A stretch of 64,000 nucleotides of DNA, from assembly GCA_959347425.1 (NCBI GenBank), contig OY365741.1:372001-436000 (forward strand). The letters run 5' to 3'. The notes under the pieces are model-generated. The model was not told where the DNA came from, searched no databases, and saw nothing but the letters and a program-made list of their open reading frames with translations. Made by a program: the position numbers and the translations under genes. Source of the DNA: an uncultured Amylibacter sp. Lineage in GTDB: Bacteria; Pseudomonadota; Alphaproteobacteria; Rhodobacterales; Rhodobacteraceae. Positions 10,859 to 19,327 of this stretch are shown one piece after another; within the stretch, counting starts at the first letter, position 1; every line of letters begins with the position of its first letter.

Positions 10859-11664
10859 TACTCAATCTCTTCCGCCCATTCATTCCCGCGAAACCAGTAG
10901 TTATTGCGTTGCTGTAACCACCCCGTCACCCAATAATGCGCAATCCAATTATTGAAAAAATTCAGCGCATCATGGTCGCCTTTGCGAACCCCAAAACCCT
11001 CACCCGTTGCCAAATAGGTATGACTAAACGGCACATGCAAAATATCGGCGAAATCACGTGCGGCATCAGACGGAGTCGGCTCTGCCGCCATAGTCGCATG
11101 GGCGCGCCCCGCCAAAACTTCCTCCGTATCCGCGCCGTCTTCATCCATCAAAAGCAACTGCGCATTGGGGAATAAATTGCCAATAACCGTCGCCGAGGTC
11201 GCCCCCCGCCGCGCCGTGAAAATCACATCCTTATGGTTAAAGTCTTCCACCCGAAACCCCTCGGTCAGCGCACGATTCGCCAACAGAGTCATCCCCGAAA
11301 ACGCGTAAGGGTCAGTGAAATTCACAACCATATTGCGCGAGGGCGTGATGCTCATCCCGCTAATAATAACATCAAAATCGCCCGCATTCAAAGACGGAAT
11401 CATCTGCTCCCAATCGGTCAGCACGAACTCCACCTCTACCCCCATATCGTCTGCTAACTGGCGGGCTATATCCAGCTCAAACCCTATCAATTCGCCGTTT
11501 TTATCGTACATCGCCCAAGGGTGAAATATCGATAAACCCACGCGAATCACGCCCGCTTGCTTTATATCTTCAATAACGCTCTGCGTTTGAGCAACCGCAC
11601 CGCCCGCCCCAAACGCGATAACCGCCAGAATTGCTGCGAAAAACCGCCGTAATAGTGTAAGCAT
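10858..11664 (-). CDS. Periplasmic amino-acid-binding protein, family 3 (SBP_bac_3)
   Basis: 268 residues from the ATG at 11664, chosen because it gives a proper Sec signal (MLTLLRRFFAAILAVIAFGA, cleavage near AVAQ) and has AAAGGG 8 bp upstream; the frame is open further upstream. The fold is typical: IRVGLSIFHPWAMYD, ELIGFELDIARQLADDMGVE, DFDVIISGMSITPSRN, VNFTDPYAFSGM. It should deliver amino acids to an ABC importer, but no permease or ATPase is adjacent, so it is an orphan here. Divergent from the AGCS symporter, possibly sharing a control region. Confidence 0.88.
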   Translation of the reverse strand: MLTLLRRFFAAILAVIAFGAGGAVAQTQSVIEDIKQAGVIRVGLSIFHPWAMYDKNGELIGFELDIARQLADDMGVEVEFVLTDWEQMIPSLNAGDFDVIISGMSITPSRNMVVNFTDPYAFSGMTLLANRALTEGFRVEDFNHKDVIFTARRGATSATVIGNLFPNAQLLLMDEDGADTEEVLAGRAHATMAAEPTPSDAARDFADILHVPFSHTYLATGEGFGVRKGDHDALNFFNNWIAHYWVTGWLQQRNNYWFRGNEWAEEIE

Positions 11665-11834
11665 TTTGCACCCTTTCAAGATAACTTGCGATAAACATAA
11701 ACTAAAAACTGCGAAAAAACAACATATTATCACATAATTGACGCTTTTTTTCACTAAAACGCATTTTTTCGTTTGCAAAATCGCACAAATTGACACAAGG
11801 TCGCCGCACATAATAAACAACAAAGGAGTCAATT

Positions 11835-13199
11835 ATGGAACAAATCACAAATTTTGTGGACTGGCTGAATGGTGTCGTCTGGGGCGTACCGATGCTGGTT
11901 TTAATTCTTGGCGTGGGCGTGTATTTAACGATGGGCCTTCGTCTTTATAGTATCATCAAAATCCCTCTTGGGTTCGCGATGTTATGGAGCGGGCGTATTC
12001 CGGGCAAAGAAAAGGGCGAAATCAGTCCTTTTAATGCTTTGATGACCTCGCTGTCGGCAACAATCGGCACGGGGAATATCGCGGGGGTGGCGACTGCTAT
12101 CTTCTTGGGTGGACCTGGTGCTATCTTTTGGATGTGGATGACGGCTTTGGTCGGCATGGCAACCAAGTATGCAGAGGCTGTCTGCGCCGTTAAATATCGG
12201 GAAACCGATGAGCGGGGTAAGCATGTCGGCGGTCCGATGTACTATATTAAAAACGGTCTTGGGCCTAAGTGGCAATGGTTGGCGGTGCTGTTTGCATTGT
12301 TTGCTGGGGTTGCTGGCTTTGGCATCGGTAATATGGTGCAATCCAATTCCATCGCGGATGCTTTGCAGACTAACTTTTCGGTGCCAGAGTGGGTAACAGG
12401 CGTAGTTCTGCTTGTCCTAGTTGGCGCGGTTTTGCTGGGCGGATTGCAACGGATTTCATCCGTAGCAGGGGCGTTGGTGCCGATTATGGCTATCGCCTAT
12501 ATCGCCGCTTCGACCATTGTTTTGGCGATTAATGCTGACCAAATTCCTACGGCTTTCGGGCTGATTTTCACGCATGCGTTTTCACCGACTGCCGCCACTG
12601 GCGGGTTTGCTGGTGCGGCCGTGTGGATGGCGATTCGCTTTGGCGTAGCCCGTGGTGTGTTTTCCAACGAAGCGGGGCTGGGCTCTGCCCCAATCGCGCA
12701 CGCGGCGGCACAAACCAAGGGGCCGGTTAGCCAAGGTCTGGTTGCTATGCTGGGGACGTTCATTGATACGCTTATCGTTTGTACCTTTACGGCGTTGGCG
12801 ATTTTGACAACGGATGTCTGGACGAGTGGCGCGACTGGTGCTGCCCTGACTTCGGCCGCGTTTGATTCGGCTTTGCCCGGGTTGGGTGGTCCGATTATCG
12901 CGGTATCGCTGACGGTATTTGCTTTCACAACCATTTTGGGGTGGAGCTATTATTGCGAGCGGTCTTTGCAGTTCCTGTTCGGGCCTATGATTATCAAGCC
13001 TTTTCGGGCGTTGTGGTCTGTGGCGGCTTTCGTTGGCACTACGTTGAAGCTGAGCTTCGTGTGGTTGTTGGCGGATACGCTGAATGCGATGATGGCTATA
13101 CCGAATTTGATTGCCTTGGCTTTGTTAAGCCCGATGGTGTTCAAAATCACCCGTGAGTTCTTTGAGAGCCGTGGGGCGAGTGAAAATAATCCTTTCTAA
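11835..13199 (+). CDS. Alanine/glycine:cation symporter (AGCS family)
   Basis: 454 residues with about ten membrane segments. AGCS landmarks are strong: SLSATIGTGNIAGVATAIFLGGPGA (split here as SLSATIGTGNIAGVA and FLGGPGAIFWMW), GGPMYYIKNGLG, and ARGVFSNEAGLGSAPIAHAA. It imports small neutral amino acids with Na+ or H+. AAAGGAG lies 7 bp before the ATG, and a good intrinsic terminator follows at 13221. Divergent from an amino-acid-binding protein gene. Confidence 0.95.
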   Translation: MEQITNFVDWLNGVVWGVPMLVLILGVGVYLTMGLRLYSIIKIPLGFAMLWSGRIPGKEKGEISPFNALMTSLSATIGTGNIAGVATAIFLGGPGAIFWMWMTALVGMATKYAEAVCAVKYRETDERGKHVGGPMYYIKNGLGPKWQWLAVLFALFAGVAGFGIGNMVQSNSIADALQTNFSVPEWVTGVVLLVLVGAVLLGGLQRISSVAGALVPIMAIAYIAASTIVLAINADQIPTAFGLIFTHAFSPTAATGGFAGAAVWMAIRFGVARGVFSNEAGLGSAPIAHAAAQTKGPVSQGLVAMLGTFIDTLIVCTFTALAILTTDVWTSGATGAALTSAAFDSALPGLGGPIIAVSLTVFAFTTILGWSYYCERSLQFLFGPMIIKPFRALWSVAAFVGTTLKLSFVWLLADTLNAMMAIPNLIALALLSPMVFKITREFFESRGASENNPF

Positions 13200-13220
13200 T
13201 TTGAGAGGGTTTGTATGGAT

Positions 13221-13253
13221 AAAAAAGGCTGGTCTTCGGGCTGGCCTTTTTTT
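13221..13253 (+). terminator. Intrinsic terminator after the AGCS symporter
   Basis: Stem AAGGCTGGTC / GGCTGGCCTT (with G-T pairs) closed by a TTCG tetraloop and followed by TTTTTTT. Confidence 0.9.
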
Positions 13254-13294
13254 ATAAAAAATTTACGAATTTAGTAAAAAAATAATAAAAACGC

Positions 13295-13322
13295 TTGCAA
13301 TCGCGATTAAATACTCTATTAT
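13295..13322 (+). promoter_or_regulatory. Sigma70-type promoter for the small lipoprotein, long leader
   Basis: TTGCAA, 16-bp spacer, TATTAT. The predicted transcript carries about 170 nt before the ATG at 13500, including a small hairpin CCCGGC-GTTA-GCTGGG at about 13459-13474 and the string GGTAAATAAGTGG that also opens the elements at 19193-19255 and 28996-29056 (in the reading direction of the genes they precede). Confidence 0.6.
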
Positions 13323-13499
13323 CAATCCTGCAAACAAAAAATATACCCTACTCTTTTGAGTCGGGTTACTACTTAATACAACAGCCGATTCATGGGGGTT
13401 ATCCCTTTATGCTTTGGTAAATAAGTGGGACAACTTTACGTATGTTTTTTGTTTGCATGGCCCGGCGTTAGCTGGGAAAATACAAAAAGGAAACCTACT

Positions 13500-13781
13500 A
13501 TGAATAAACTACTATTAGCTATGATAACCGCAATTTTTACGATTAGCGCGTGTAGCAGTAGCCCACTGATACCAACAGGGCAAACAAATATCTGCGAGAT
13601 AACATCTTGCACAGATGAAACGGTTGCGGATTCGCAAGAATCTAAAAGCGATACGAATTTACGTTCAAGATACCATGCAGGACATTCTAATGGTAGCCAA
13701 GTGGGAATAATTTTGCTTGGCGGAGCTGTAGTATTTCTTGTAATACAAGTTCTTAATATCCGTATTTTACCTGAAAAATAG
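13500..13781 (+). CDS. Small lipoprotein with C-terminal membrane segment
   Basis: 93 residues from the ATG at 13500 (AAAGGA 7-9 bp upstream). Lipobox ISAC with Cys18, a polar middle with two more Cys, then a hydrophobic segment VGIILLGGAVVFLVI near the C-terminus. The same layout (lipobox, polar linker, C-terminal membrane segment) is seen at 28656-28970. Function unknown. It might be a small envelope or entry-exclusion-like protein, but nothing in the sequence proves this. Confidence 0.65.
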   Translation: MNKLLLAMITAIFTISACSSSPLIPTGQTNICEITSCTDETVADSQESKSDTNLRSRYHAGHSNGSQVGIILLGGAVVFLVIQVLNIRILPEK

Positions 13782-13837
13782 ACCCGCACCAAGAATGTAG
13801 TAAAGACACGAGAACGTAAATTATGGATTAGTTTTTT

Positions 13838-15667
13838 TTATTTGTTACAAAGTTTTTCTTGCGCCTTAACTAAATCGCCATTTAAGGCTGACTCAATTAA
13901 ATTTGCTGTCTCATATACCCCATAAATAAGAATGAAGCCACCAAATTTTGGTCCTTGCGAAGCTCCAAAAACAACTTCATAAAGAGCTTGAAACCAATCG
14001 CGCAAGTTTTCAAAATCATGCATTTTACCAATTGCAAAAACCAATGATTGTAAATTTTCTGCATTCGATAACACCCAATTTTCAAGATCAGGGTCATCTT
14101 TCCCCATCATGGCATTTTTACGCAGAAGAATTTCTTTAGCTTTTTCGTTATTATTCAAAGCATTTACCAGTTCTTCCATAGCTGCCTTTTCCTTATCATT
14201 AGGCATGCGATAGTTTCGTTGCGACCTCATAAACCTGTGAAAATAACAAGTTGCAAATTGTACCAATTTATTAAATTCTGGATGGGTTTCAGGCGATACA
14301 TTGGGCGCATATTTTTCTATAAATTTCCACAGAACAAAAGCATCATAGGGTATAGAAGTTTTTACCGAATTTCCTGCCTCATCATAAGGTATTATTCTAA
14401 CCGACTTTAAGTTTTTTTCGTGTTCAGCAAAACTAGAACCATGCTCTTGCGGTGCTTCTCTAATCTCTGGTAAAGCCACGCTAACCAAATTCAACAACAT
14501 AGAATAAGAAATCACAAACTCTTCCGCCTCAGGCACATCCCCCCCATGTATATGGAACACGGGGTTATTCATTTGTTCCACCAAATCCTGCCCCGCATAC
14601 CCCCGCACCTGCGCGTCATACTCATCCATAGCCTTGGGTATCACATCAAAATGCAACCGCTTGGCAGTCCTCGGCTTTTGATACATAAAATACGACAGGC
14701 TCTCAGCAGAGGCATAACTCAACCACTCATCAATAGAAATCCCATTGCCCGCGGATTTGGAAATCTTCTCACCCTTTTCATCCAAAAACATCTCATAAAA
14801 ATAGTGCGCGGGCGCACGCTCCCCCAAAATCCGACAAATCTTATCGTAAATCACGGTATTCGTGGAATGGTCTTTGCCATACATCTCAAAATCCACGCCC
14901 AGAGCCGCCCAGCGCGCGCCAAAATCAGGCTTCCACTGCAATTTCACCCGCCCGCCTGTGACCGAAACCGTCACTTCCTCGTCGTTTTCCATAAAACTTA
15001 TCGTACCAGCCGCCTTATCAATCCGCGTCAAAGGCACGTATAAAACCCGCCCCGTCGTGGGGGAAATTGGCAGAAAACAACTGTAAGTCGCCCGCCGTTC
15101 CTCCCGCAGGGACGCCAGCATCACCTCCATAATCTCTTCATACTTATCCAACGCCCGCAATAAAACCGCGTCAAACTTGCCGGATTTGTAATACTCGGTC
15201 GCGCTGATGAATTCATAATTAAACCCGAATTTATCCAGAAATCGGCGTAACATAGCGTTATTATGCTCGGCAAAACTGGAGTATTTGTCAAACGGGTCTG
15301 GCACGGAGGACAACGGCATTTGCAGATATTCGGCTAGGTTTTCTGGATTTGGCACATTACTGGGGACTTTGCGCATCCCATCCAAATCATCGGAAAAACA
15401 AATCAGGCGGGTTGGCCACCCTGTTAAAATCTCAAACGCATTACGCACCATAGTCGTTCGGGCAACCTCGCCAAACGTGCCAATATGGGGCAATCCAGAC
15501 GGGCCATAGCCCGTTTCAAACAGGACATAACCCTTGGCGGGCAGCTTGCCACCGAGGTGTTTTAACAGCTTGCGTGCCTCCTCAAAAGGCCAGGCTTTGC
15601 TGGTCTGGGCGTGTTCGCGCTGGGCTTTCATGGCGGTCGTCATGGGCTCTGTCATGGGCTCTGTCAT
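13838..15667 (-). CDS. lysK: Lysyl-tRNA synthetase, class I
   Basis: 609 residues; charges tRNA-Lys. The class I HIGH motif appears as HIGT at 61-64 within GPSGLPHIGTFGEV, and KMSKS as KISKS at 301-305. The class I (archaeal-type) enzyme is normal in alphaproteobacteria. The first 14 residues are an MTEP duplication caused by a perfect 12-bp tandem repeat (15636-15667 region), giving several possible ATG starts; the true start may be MTTAMK at residue 10. The downstream gap carries no clear terminator. Confidence 0.95.
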   Translation of the reverse strand: MTEPMTEPMTTAMKAQREHAQTSKAWPFEEARKLLKHLGGKLPAKGYVLFETGYGPSGLPHIGTFGEVARTTMVRNAFEILTGWPTRLICFSDDLDGMRKVPSNVPNPENLAEYLQMPLSSVPDPFDKYSSFAEHNNAMLRRFLDKFGFNYEFISATEYYKSGKFDAVLLRALDKYEEIMEVMLASLREERRATYSCFLPISPTTGRVLYVPLTRIDKAAGTISFMENDEEVTVSVTGGRVKLQWKPDFGARWAALGVDFEMYGKDHSTNTVIYDKICRILGERAPAHYFYEMFLDEKGEKISKSAGNGISIDEWLSYASAESLSYFMYQKPRTAKRLHFDVIPKAMDEYDAQVRGYAGQDLVEQMNNPVFHIHGGDVPEAEEFVISYSMLLNLVSVALPEIREAPQEHGSSFAEHEKNLKSVRIIPYDEAGNSVKTSIPYDAFVLWKFIEKYAPNVSPETHPEFNKLVQFATCYFHRFMRSQRNYRMPNDKEKAAMEELVNALNNNEKAKEILLRKNAMMGKDDPDLENWVLSNAENLQSLVFAIGKMHDFENLRDWFQALYEVVFGASQGPKFGGFILIYGVYETANLIESALNGDLVKAQEKLCNK

Positions 15668-15810
15668 AGGCTATTTTCCGTTTATTATAGGGTGATGAAA
15701 CGCTCGCCCCGCTCTACCGCAAAACGCACCATAGGTCAAGTGGGTAAAAAAGATGTGATTGTTTTATCTATATTTGTGAAAAGTTTTATGAAACGGGGGC
15801 AACATAGCGT

Positions 15811-15839
15811 TTGACAATCCCCCCGTTTTAGTTTATATC
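15811..15839 (+). promoter_or_regulatory. Strong sigma70 promoter with flanking inverted repeat
   Basis: TTGACA, exact 17-bp spacer, TATATC. The -35 is framed by AAACGGGGG (15790-15798) and CCCCCCGTTTT (about 15820-15830), an inverted repeat that could be an operator. It would drive the lipoprotein gene at 15906. Confidence 0.75.
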
Positions 15840-15905
15840 GCACAAGAATTACACACAAAACCCGCCCAAAACGGCACCCCTGCCCGCTTAATAACAGGAA
15901 TAATG

Positions 15906-16682
15906 ATGACAATCGCACAACCCGCAAACAGGCTTTTGCTTGGTTTTCTCTTATCCGCGATAGCGTTATTGACGGCATGCGGGGTCGGCAATCGCCCGCC
16001 TTTGGCTGATAGCACCCCCGTGGAAACCAGCGATTTCGCCTATTTCGGGCTGGCGGACGCGCCGAACACCCCTGACAGAGACGGCGCGGTCACCCTATCG
16101 CATGATTTTTTAAACGTGAATGATAATAGAATCAGCACGGCTGGCTTTACCGAATTTAACATCCCGCCGACGATTTGCACGAATGACGGGTGTGTTGCGC
16201 AGGAGAATGCTAGCGATACGGGCAATGGCTATGCTTATTATATCGCGGAGGATGCGAATGGCAACGCGGCGTACAGCTATTCTGGGATTTTGGCAACCAC
16301 CAATTTGGGCGAGCCTTTGCGGTCTTTCACCGCACCCGTGGCGACTTGGCGTGGCGAATGGTCTTTGAACGGCGTGGGGCCTGATACTGCGGATGAGGAT
16401 GATGATTTCGTGATGCGTATTGATTATGGCAGTCGTCAATTCGCGGGCTCTGGCACGAAAATCATTGACGGAGTGGGGCATTTTATTAACGCTAATGGTC
16501 GTTATAGTCCGGCGGGCGTTATTTTGAACGGACAGGCTGATTTGATTCGCAGTAATGTTATTTATCAAGGGTTTTTAATCGGGTTGGTTGGGTCACAGGG
16601 TGCGGTTGGCGCGTTCCGCTCGTCCGATTCTGATCTTTCGTTTGCGGGTGGGTTTATCGTTAATCCGCCTACACGACGCTAA
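15906..16682 (+). CDS. Beta-rich surface lipoprotein, single-module relative of the 29-49 kb lipoproteins
   Basis: 258 residues; the second ATG is chosen because AGGAA sits 5 bp before it. Lipobox LLTAC, Cys25. The rest is one beta-rich module: SYSGILATTNLGEPL, then ATWRGEW, FVMRIDYGSRQFAG, and the end LIGLVGSQGAVGAF followed by FAGGFIVNPP. This is the same module that repeats in the six large lipoproteins, but without their Cys-rich repeats. The closing pattern resembles the small barrels of transferrin-binding-protein-like lipoproteins; that is inference from pattern only. Confidence 0.75.
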   Translation: MTIAQPANRLLLGFLLSAIALLTACGVGNRPPLADSTPVETSDFAYFGLADAPNTPDRDGAVTLSHDFLNVNDNRISTAGFTEFNIPPTICTNDGCVAQENASDTGNGYAYYIAEDANGNAAYSYSGILATTNLGEPLRSFTAPVATWRGEWSLNGVGPDTADEDDDFVMRIDYGSRQFAGSGTKIIDGVGHFINANGRYSPAGVILNGQADLIRSNVIYQGFLIGLVGSQGAVGAFRSSDSDLSFAGGFIVNPPTRR

Positions 16683-16689
16683 GAATTTT

Positions 16690-17280
16690 CTAGGAATTTT
16701 CTGGGGGATTTTTGCGCCAAGAATTTTGCGCCCGTAAATCCGTGCTGGATTGCCCGTGCAACGCCCCGATAGACAAACACCAGCAGGGCGCAGGGCGATA
16801 CGGCAGGGCTTGGGAGTCGTGCGTGGCTAGGCGAGCGTTTGCGAATTGCCGCCCCGCAGGGGATTTCCCCGCCGCGATTTGATGGTGTGGACGGGCGATA
16901 ACACCGATGGGCATGGTTTTGATAATCCGTTGCCACGCGTGCCAAGTGTGCAAGCTGGCAAAGCTATCCGCGCCCATAAGAAACACAAAATTTGTTGTAC
17001 GATAGCGGGTTTTTAAGGCGGTCAAGCTGTCAATCGTATAGGGGCTGGGGATGCGCAATTCCCAGTCTTTTATGATGATTCGCGGGTCGGTCGCTATGGT
17101 TTGACAGGCGGCTATCCGCGTGGGATAGTCATGGGTTGGCGGCGGTTTCAGTGGGTTTTGCGGGCTGACCAGCCACCATATTTTATCCAGAGCAAAGGCG
17201 GCAAGGGCGCGATGCGACAAGTGGATATGTCCTTGGTGGGGCGGGTCGAATGACCCGCCGAGGAGTCCTATTTTTTTCAT
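16690..17280 (-). CDS. nadD: Nicotinate-nucleotide adenylyltransferase
   Basis: 196 residues; makes deamido-NAD from nicotinate mononucleotide and ATP. Nucleotidyltransferase motif GGSFDPPHQGH at 8-18, MGADSFASLHTWHAWQ mid-protein, and the C-terminal phosphate-binding variant GQSSTDLR. The family usually has ISSTxxR at this place. The stop lies 8 bp from the convergent lipoprotein stop. A heptad array sits just upstream of the ATG, between it and the pentapeptide gene. Confidence 0.92.
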   Translation of the reverse strand: MKKIGLLGGSFDPPHQGHIHLSHRALAAFALDKIWWLVSPQNPLKPPPTHDYPTRIAACQTIATDPRIIIKDWELRIPSPYTIDSLTALKTRYRTTNFVFLMGADSFASLHTWHAWQRIIKTMPIGVIARPHHQIAAGKSPAGRQFANARLATHDSQALPYRPAPCWCLSIGALHGQSSTDLRAQNSWRKNPPENS

Positions 17281-17282
17281 GG

Positions 17283-17314
17283 TAGTTATTAGTTGTTAGT
17301 TGTTAGTTATTAGT
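17283..17314. repeat. Heptad array (AGTTATT/AGTTGTT)
   Basis: Four to five units between the nadD start and the stop of the upstream pentapeptide gene (TAA at 17318-17320, minus strand). Confidence 0.9.
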
Positions 17315-17317
17315 GGA

Positions 17318-19159
17318 TTACTTCAAGCGGAAACGGATGCGCAAGGTTAGCAGGAGCATGAATAACAATATAATGCCAATGACAGTTTGAAAACCCCAGA
17401 TGATATTAAAAATATCATCTTTTGCAAAGTGTTCATAGCAACGTTTTAATGGTCCATTACGAAAAGGTAAAAGACCATGGGCATTAGAAAATGAAACAGC
17501 CAAATCAAGTAAAAAATTATCAGCTAAATCACAAACGTTATTACAGCTTTTTTCAGTATTAAACCATATAAGGGATGCCCCCAATAAAATATGCCCCAAC
17601 CACCAAGAAAACGCCCACCCAATACTATATCCATAATCAGAGATACCGTCATAAACCGCGTATGGGAAACGGATAAAAAAGTTTTCAAACACTCGCCGAC
17701 ACCGCATTTCTTGGCGAAAGAAGAAGTGTTCGTCATGGTATTTATCCAGTTTTTTCATGCGAGAGGATAGATTTTCATAAGCACCTTGGTTTTTTTTAAT
17801 CCTGTATTTGTAATTCTTTTTAATTTCGCTTTTATTGCGCTTCTTTGCTGGAGGCCAATAGTCAGAGTCTAGTTCCCAAGTAATATCTGCACTAAGTGTT
17901 GTATCATAAAAATAAGGCACGCGAGCTTTAAAGAATGTACCTGTAAAATATGCGTCTTCTAAAGACGCATTTCTAAAGAGTGCGGTGTTATAAAATTTAG
18001 ATTCACTGAAATCTGCTATGCCATTAAATGTTGCTTTAACAAATATTACATTGTTAAAAAAATCTACTTTACTAAAAAGCGCACCTCCAAAAAAATCTAC
18101 TTCTTTAAAACTTGCTATGGAAATAAACTCTGTTTCAATAAATTGTGCTACATTATGGAATTTTGCATTAGAAAAACTTACATGTTTAGTAAATTTGGTA
18201 TTTTTAAAAAATGCCATCCCAAAGAATTCTGTCCCTGTAAAATAGGTGTTTTCAGAGAAACTTGTACCAGTAAAGTCTGGATTATTAGGAATAGTTGCCG
18301 TGCTAGCAAAAGTTGCTTTATCAAAATTTGCACCCGCACTAAATTTTGCATTAATAAAACTTGCAATATTGCCTAATGTTACTGCTTGAAAATCTACACG
18401 TTCATGAAACTTTGTGTCATTAAAATCTACATCCTGAAAGAATTCTGCCTGATTAAAATTTACATACTCAAGAAACTCGGTGCCTATAAACGTTGTATTG
18501 TTAGAGAATTTTACATCAACAAATTCAACACCAGCAGAAAATTTAGCATTATTAAAATTAACCTCACAAGAAAAATCTACTTTAAAGAAAGATGTTTTGC
18601 TAAGAAAATTTACACTAGTAAAATTTGTATCATGCTGGAATGTTGCATTAAGAAAAGTAATAAATGCGTGTGAAGTTGATTCTTCAAATGTCGCTTCTTT
18701 GTAAAATCTTGCATTTTCAAATTTTGCTTTGCGGTAAAAAATTACTTTACTAAAATTTGCATTTTCAGAAAATCGTGTCTTTTCAAAAGATACATCTATA
18801 GGGAAAATGAGTTTTGAAAAATCAATGGCGTTGTCTAAACCCGTACCGGAAAATCTGATCTCGGCAAAATTACTAGATTGGCTACCACCAAGATTGTGTA
18901 TTAAATTAAGCACTTCAGAATTTAATTGTGTTGATACACTAGGAACACCCAATTCCTTTAACCAATGCCCTTGCGGAAGTACTTTTTGTATTCCTTCAAT
19001 ATCAAATTCTGGGAGAATCCCTAGTGTATTATATAAATGATAAAGCCCCCAAAACCAGTGATAGCCACGAGGGTTTGTGCCTTTATCAAGCTCAATAGTT
19101 TTCTGCATAAACCGATGCCACGGATTATTACCTTGCGTAGTTGTAATTGCTATATCCAT
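17318..19159 (-). CDS. Pentapeptide-repeat protein with C-terminal membrane pair (paralogue 1)
   Basis: 613 residues from the ATG at 19159, chosen by alignment with the paralogue at 53622; GGGAGG lies almost against this ATG, and the ATG at 19174 is an alternative. N-terminal domain about 1-60 (TIELDKG, GYHWFWGLYHLYN). Residues about 110-410 are long runs of A(D/N)LxX-type pentapeptides in an F/N-rich style (FSENANFSKVIFY, FSNNTTFIGTEF), expected to form a square beta-helix. Then YHDEHFFFRQEMRCRR, and two hydrophobic segments ending LLLTLRIRFRLK. Probably membrane-anchored with a cytoplasmic repeat helix. Unlike 53622, no DUF4760 gene precedes it. Confidence 0.8.
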   Translation of the reverse strand: MDIAITTTQGNNPWHRFMQKTIELDKGTNPRGYHWFWGLYHLYNTLGILPEFDIEGIQKVLPQGHWLKELGVPSVSTQLNSEVLNLIHNLGGSQSSNFAEIRFSGTGLDNAIDFSKLIFPIDVSFEKTRFSENANFSKVIFYRKAKFENARFYKEATFEESTSHAFITFLNATFQHDTNFTSVNFLSKTSFFKVDFSCEVNFNNAKFSAGVEFVDVKFSNNTTFIGTEFLEYVNFNQAEFFQDVDFNDTKFHERVDFQAVTLGNIASFINAKFSAGANFDKATFASTATIPNNPDFTGTSFSENTYFTGTEFFGMAFFKNTKFTKHVSFSNAKFHNVAQFIETEFISIASFKEVDFFGGALFSKVDFFNNVIFVKATFNGIADFSESKFYNTALFRNASLEDAYFTGTFFKARVPYFYDTTLSADITWELDSDYWPPAKKRNKSEIKKNYKYRIKKNQGAYENLSSRMKKLDKYHDEHFFFRQEMRCRRVFENFFIRFPYAVYDGISDYGYSIGWAFSWWLGHILLGASLIWFNTEKSCNNVCDLADNFLLDLAVSFSNAHGLLPFRNGPLKRCYEHFAKDDIFNIIWGFQTVIGIILLFMLLLTLRIRFRLK

Positions 19160-19192
19160 CCCTCCCCTATACATTGTATAAAGAAAAGAGGC

Positions 19193-19255
19193 AATACCTC
19201 TATCAGGGTCAGGTCGCTCCGCTCTGTTTGCAACACAGCACCACTTATTTACCAC
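19193..19255 (-). promoter_or_regulatory. Shared upstream element of pentapeptide gene (matches 28996-29056)
   Basis: About 62 bp, roughly 80% identical to 28996-29056, in both cases upstream of a minus-strand gene. Read on the minus strand it runs GGTAAATAAGTGG, a CTGT..ACAG near-palindrome around TTGCAA, then CGACCTGACCCTGATAGAGG. The last part recurs at 53562-53583 upstream of the paralogous pentapeptide gene. Just beyond, AGAGG-TATTG-CCTCT followed by TTTTCTTT looks like a small attenuator hairpin. Confidence 0.55.
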
Positions 19256-19327
19256 TAAACCTATTGACTCCCTGACAAAATCCACTATTAGCAACAAACA
19301 AAACCACTCACCAGAAAGACCCACCCA

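Noticed and set aside
13323..13499. Known riboswitch in the long leader of the small lipoprotein
   Set aside because: A small hairpin is present, but I could not match the leader to any riboswitch consensus I know.
13436..13792. Minus-strand frame opposite the small lipoprotein at 13500
   Set aside because: The plus-strand frame has a lipobox, ribosome site and promoter; the minus frame has none.
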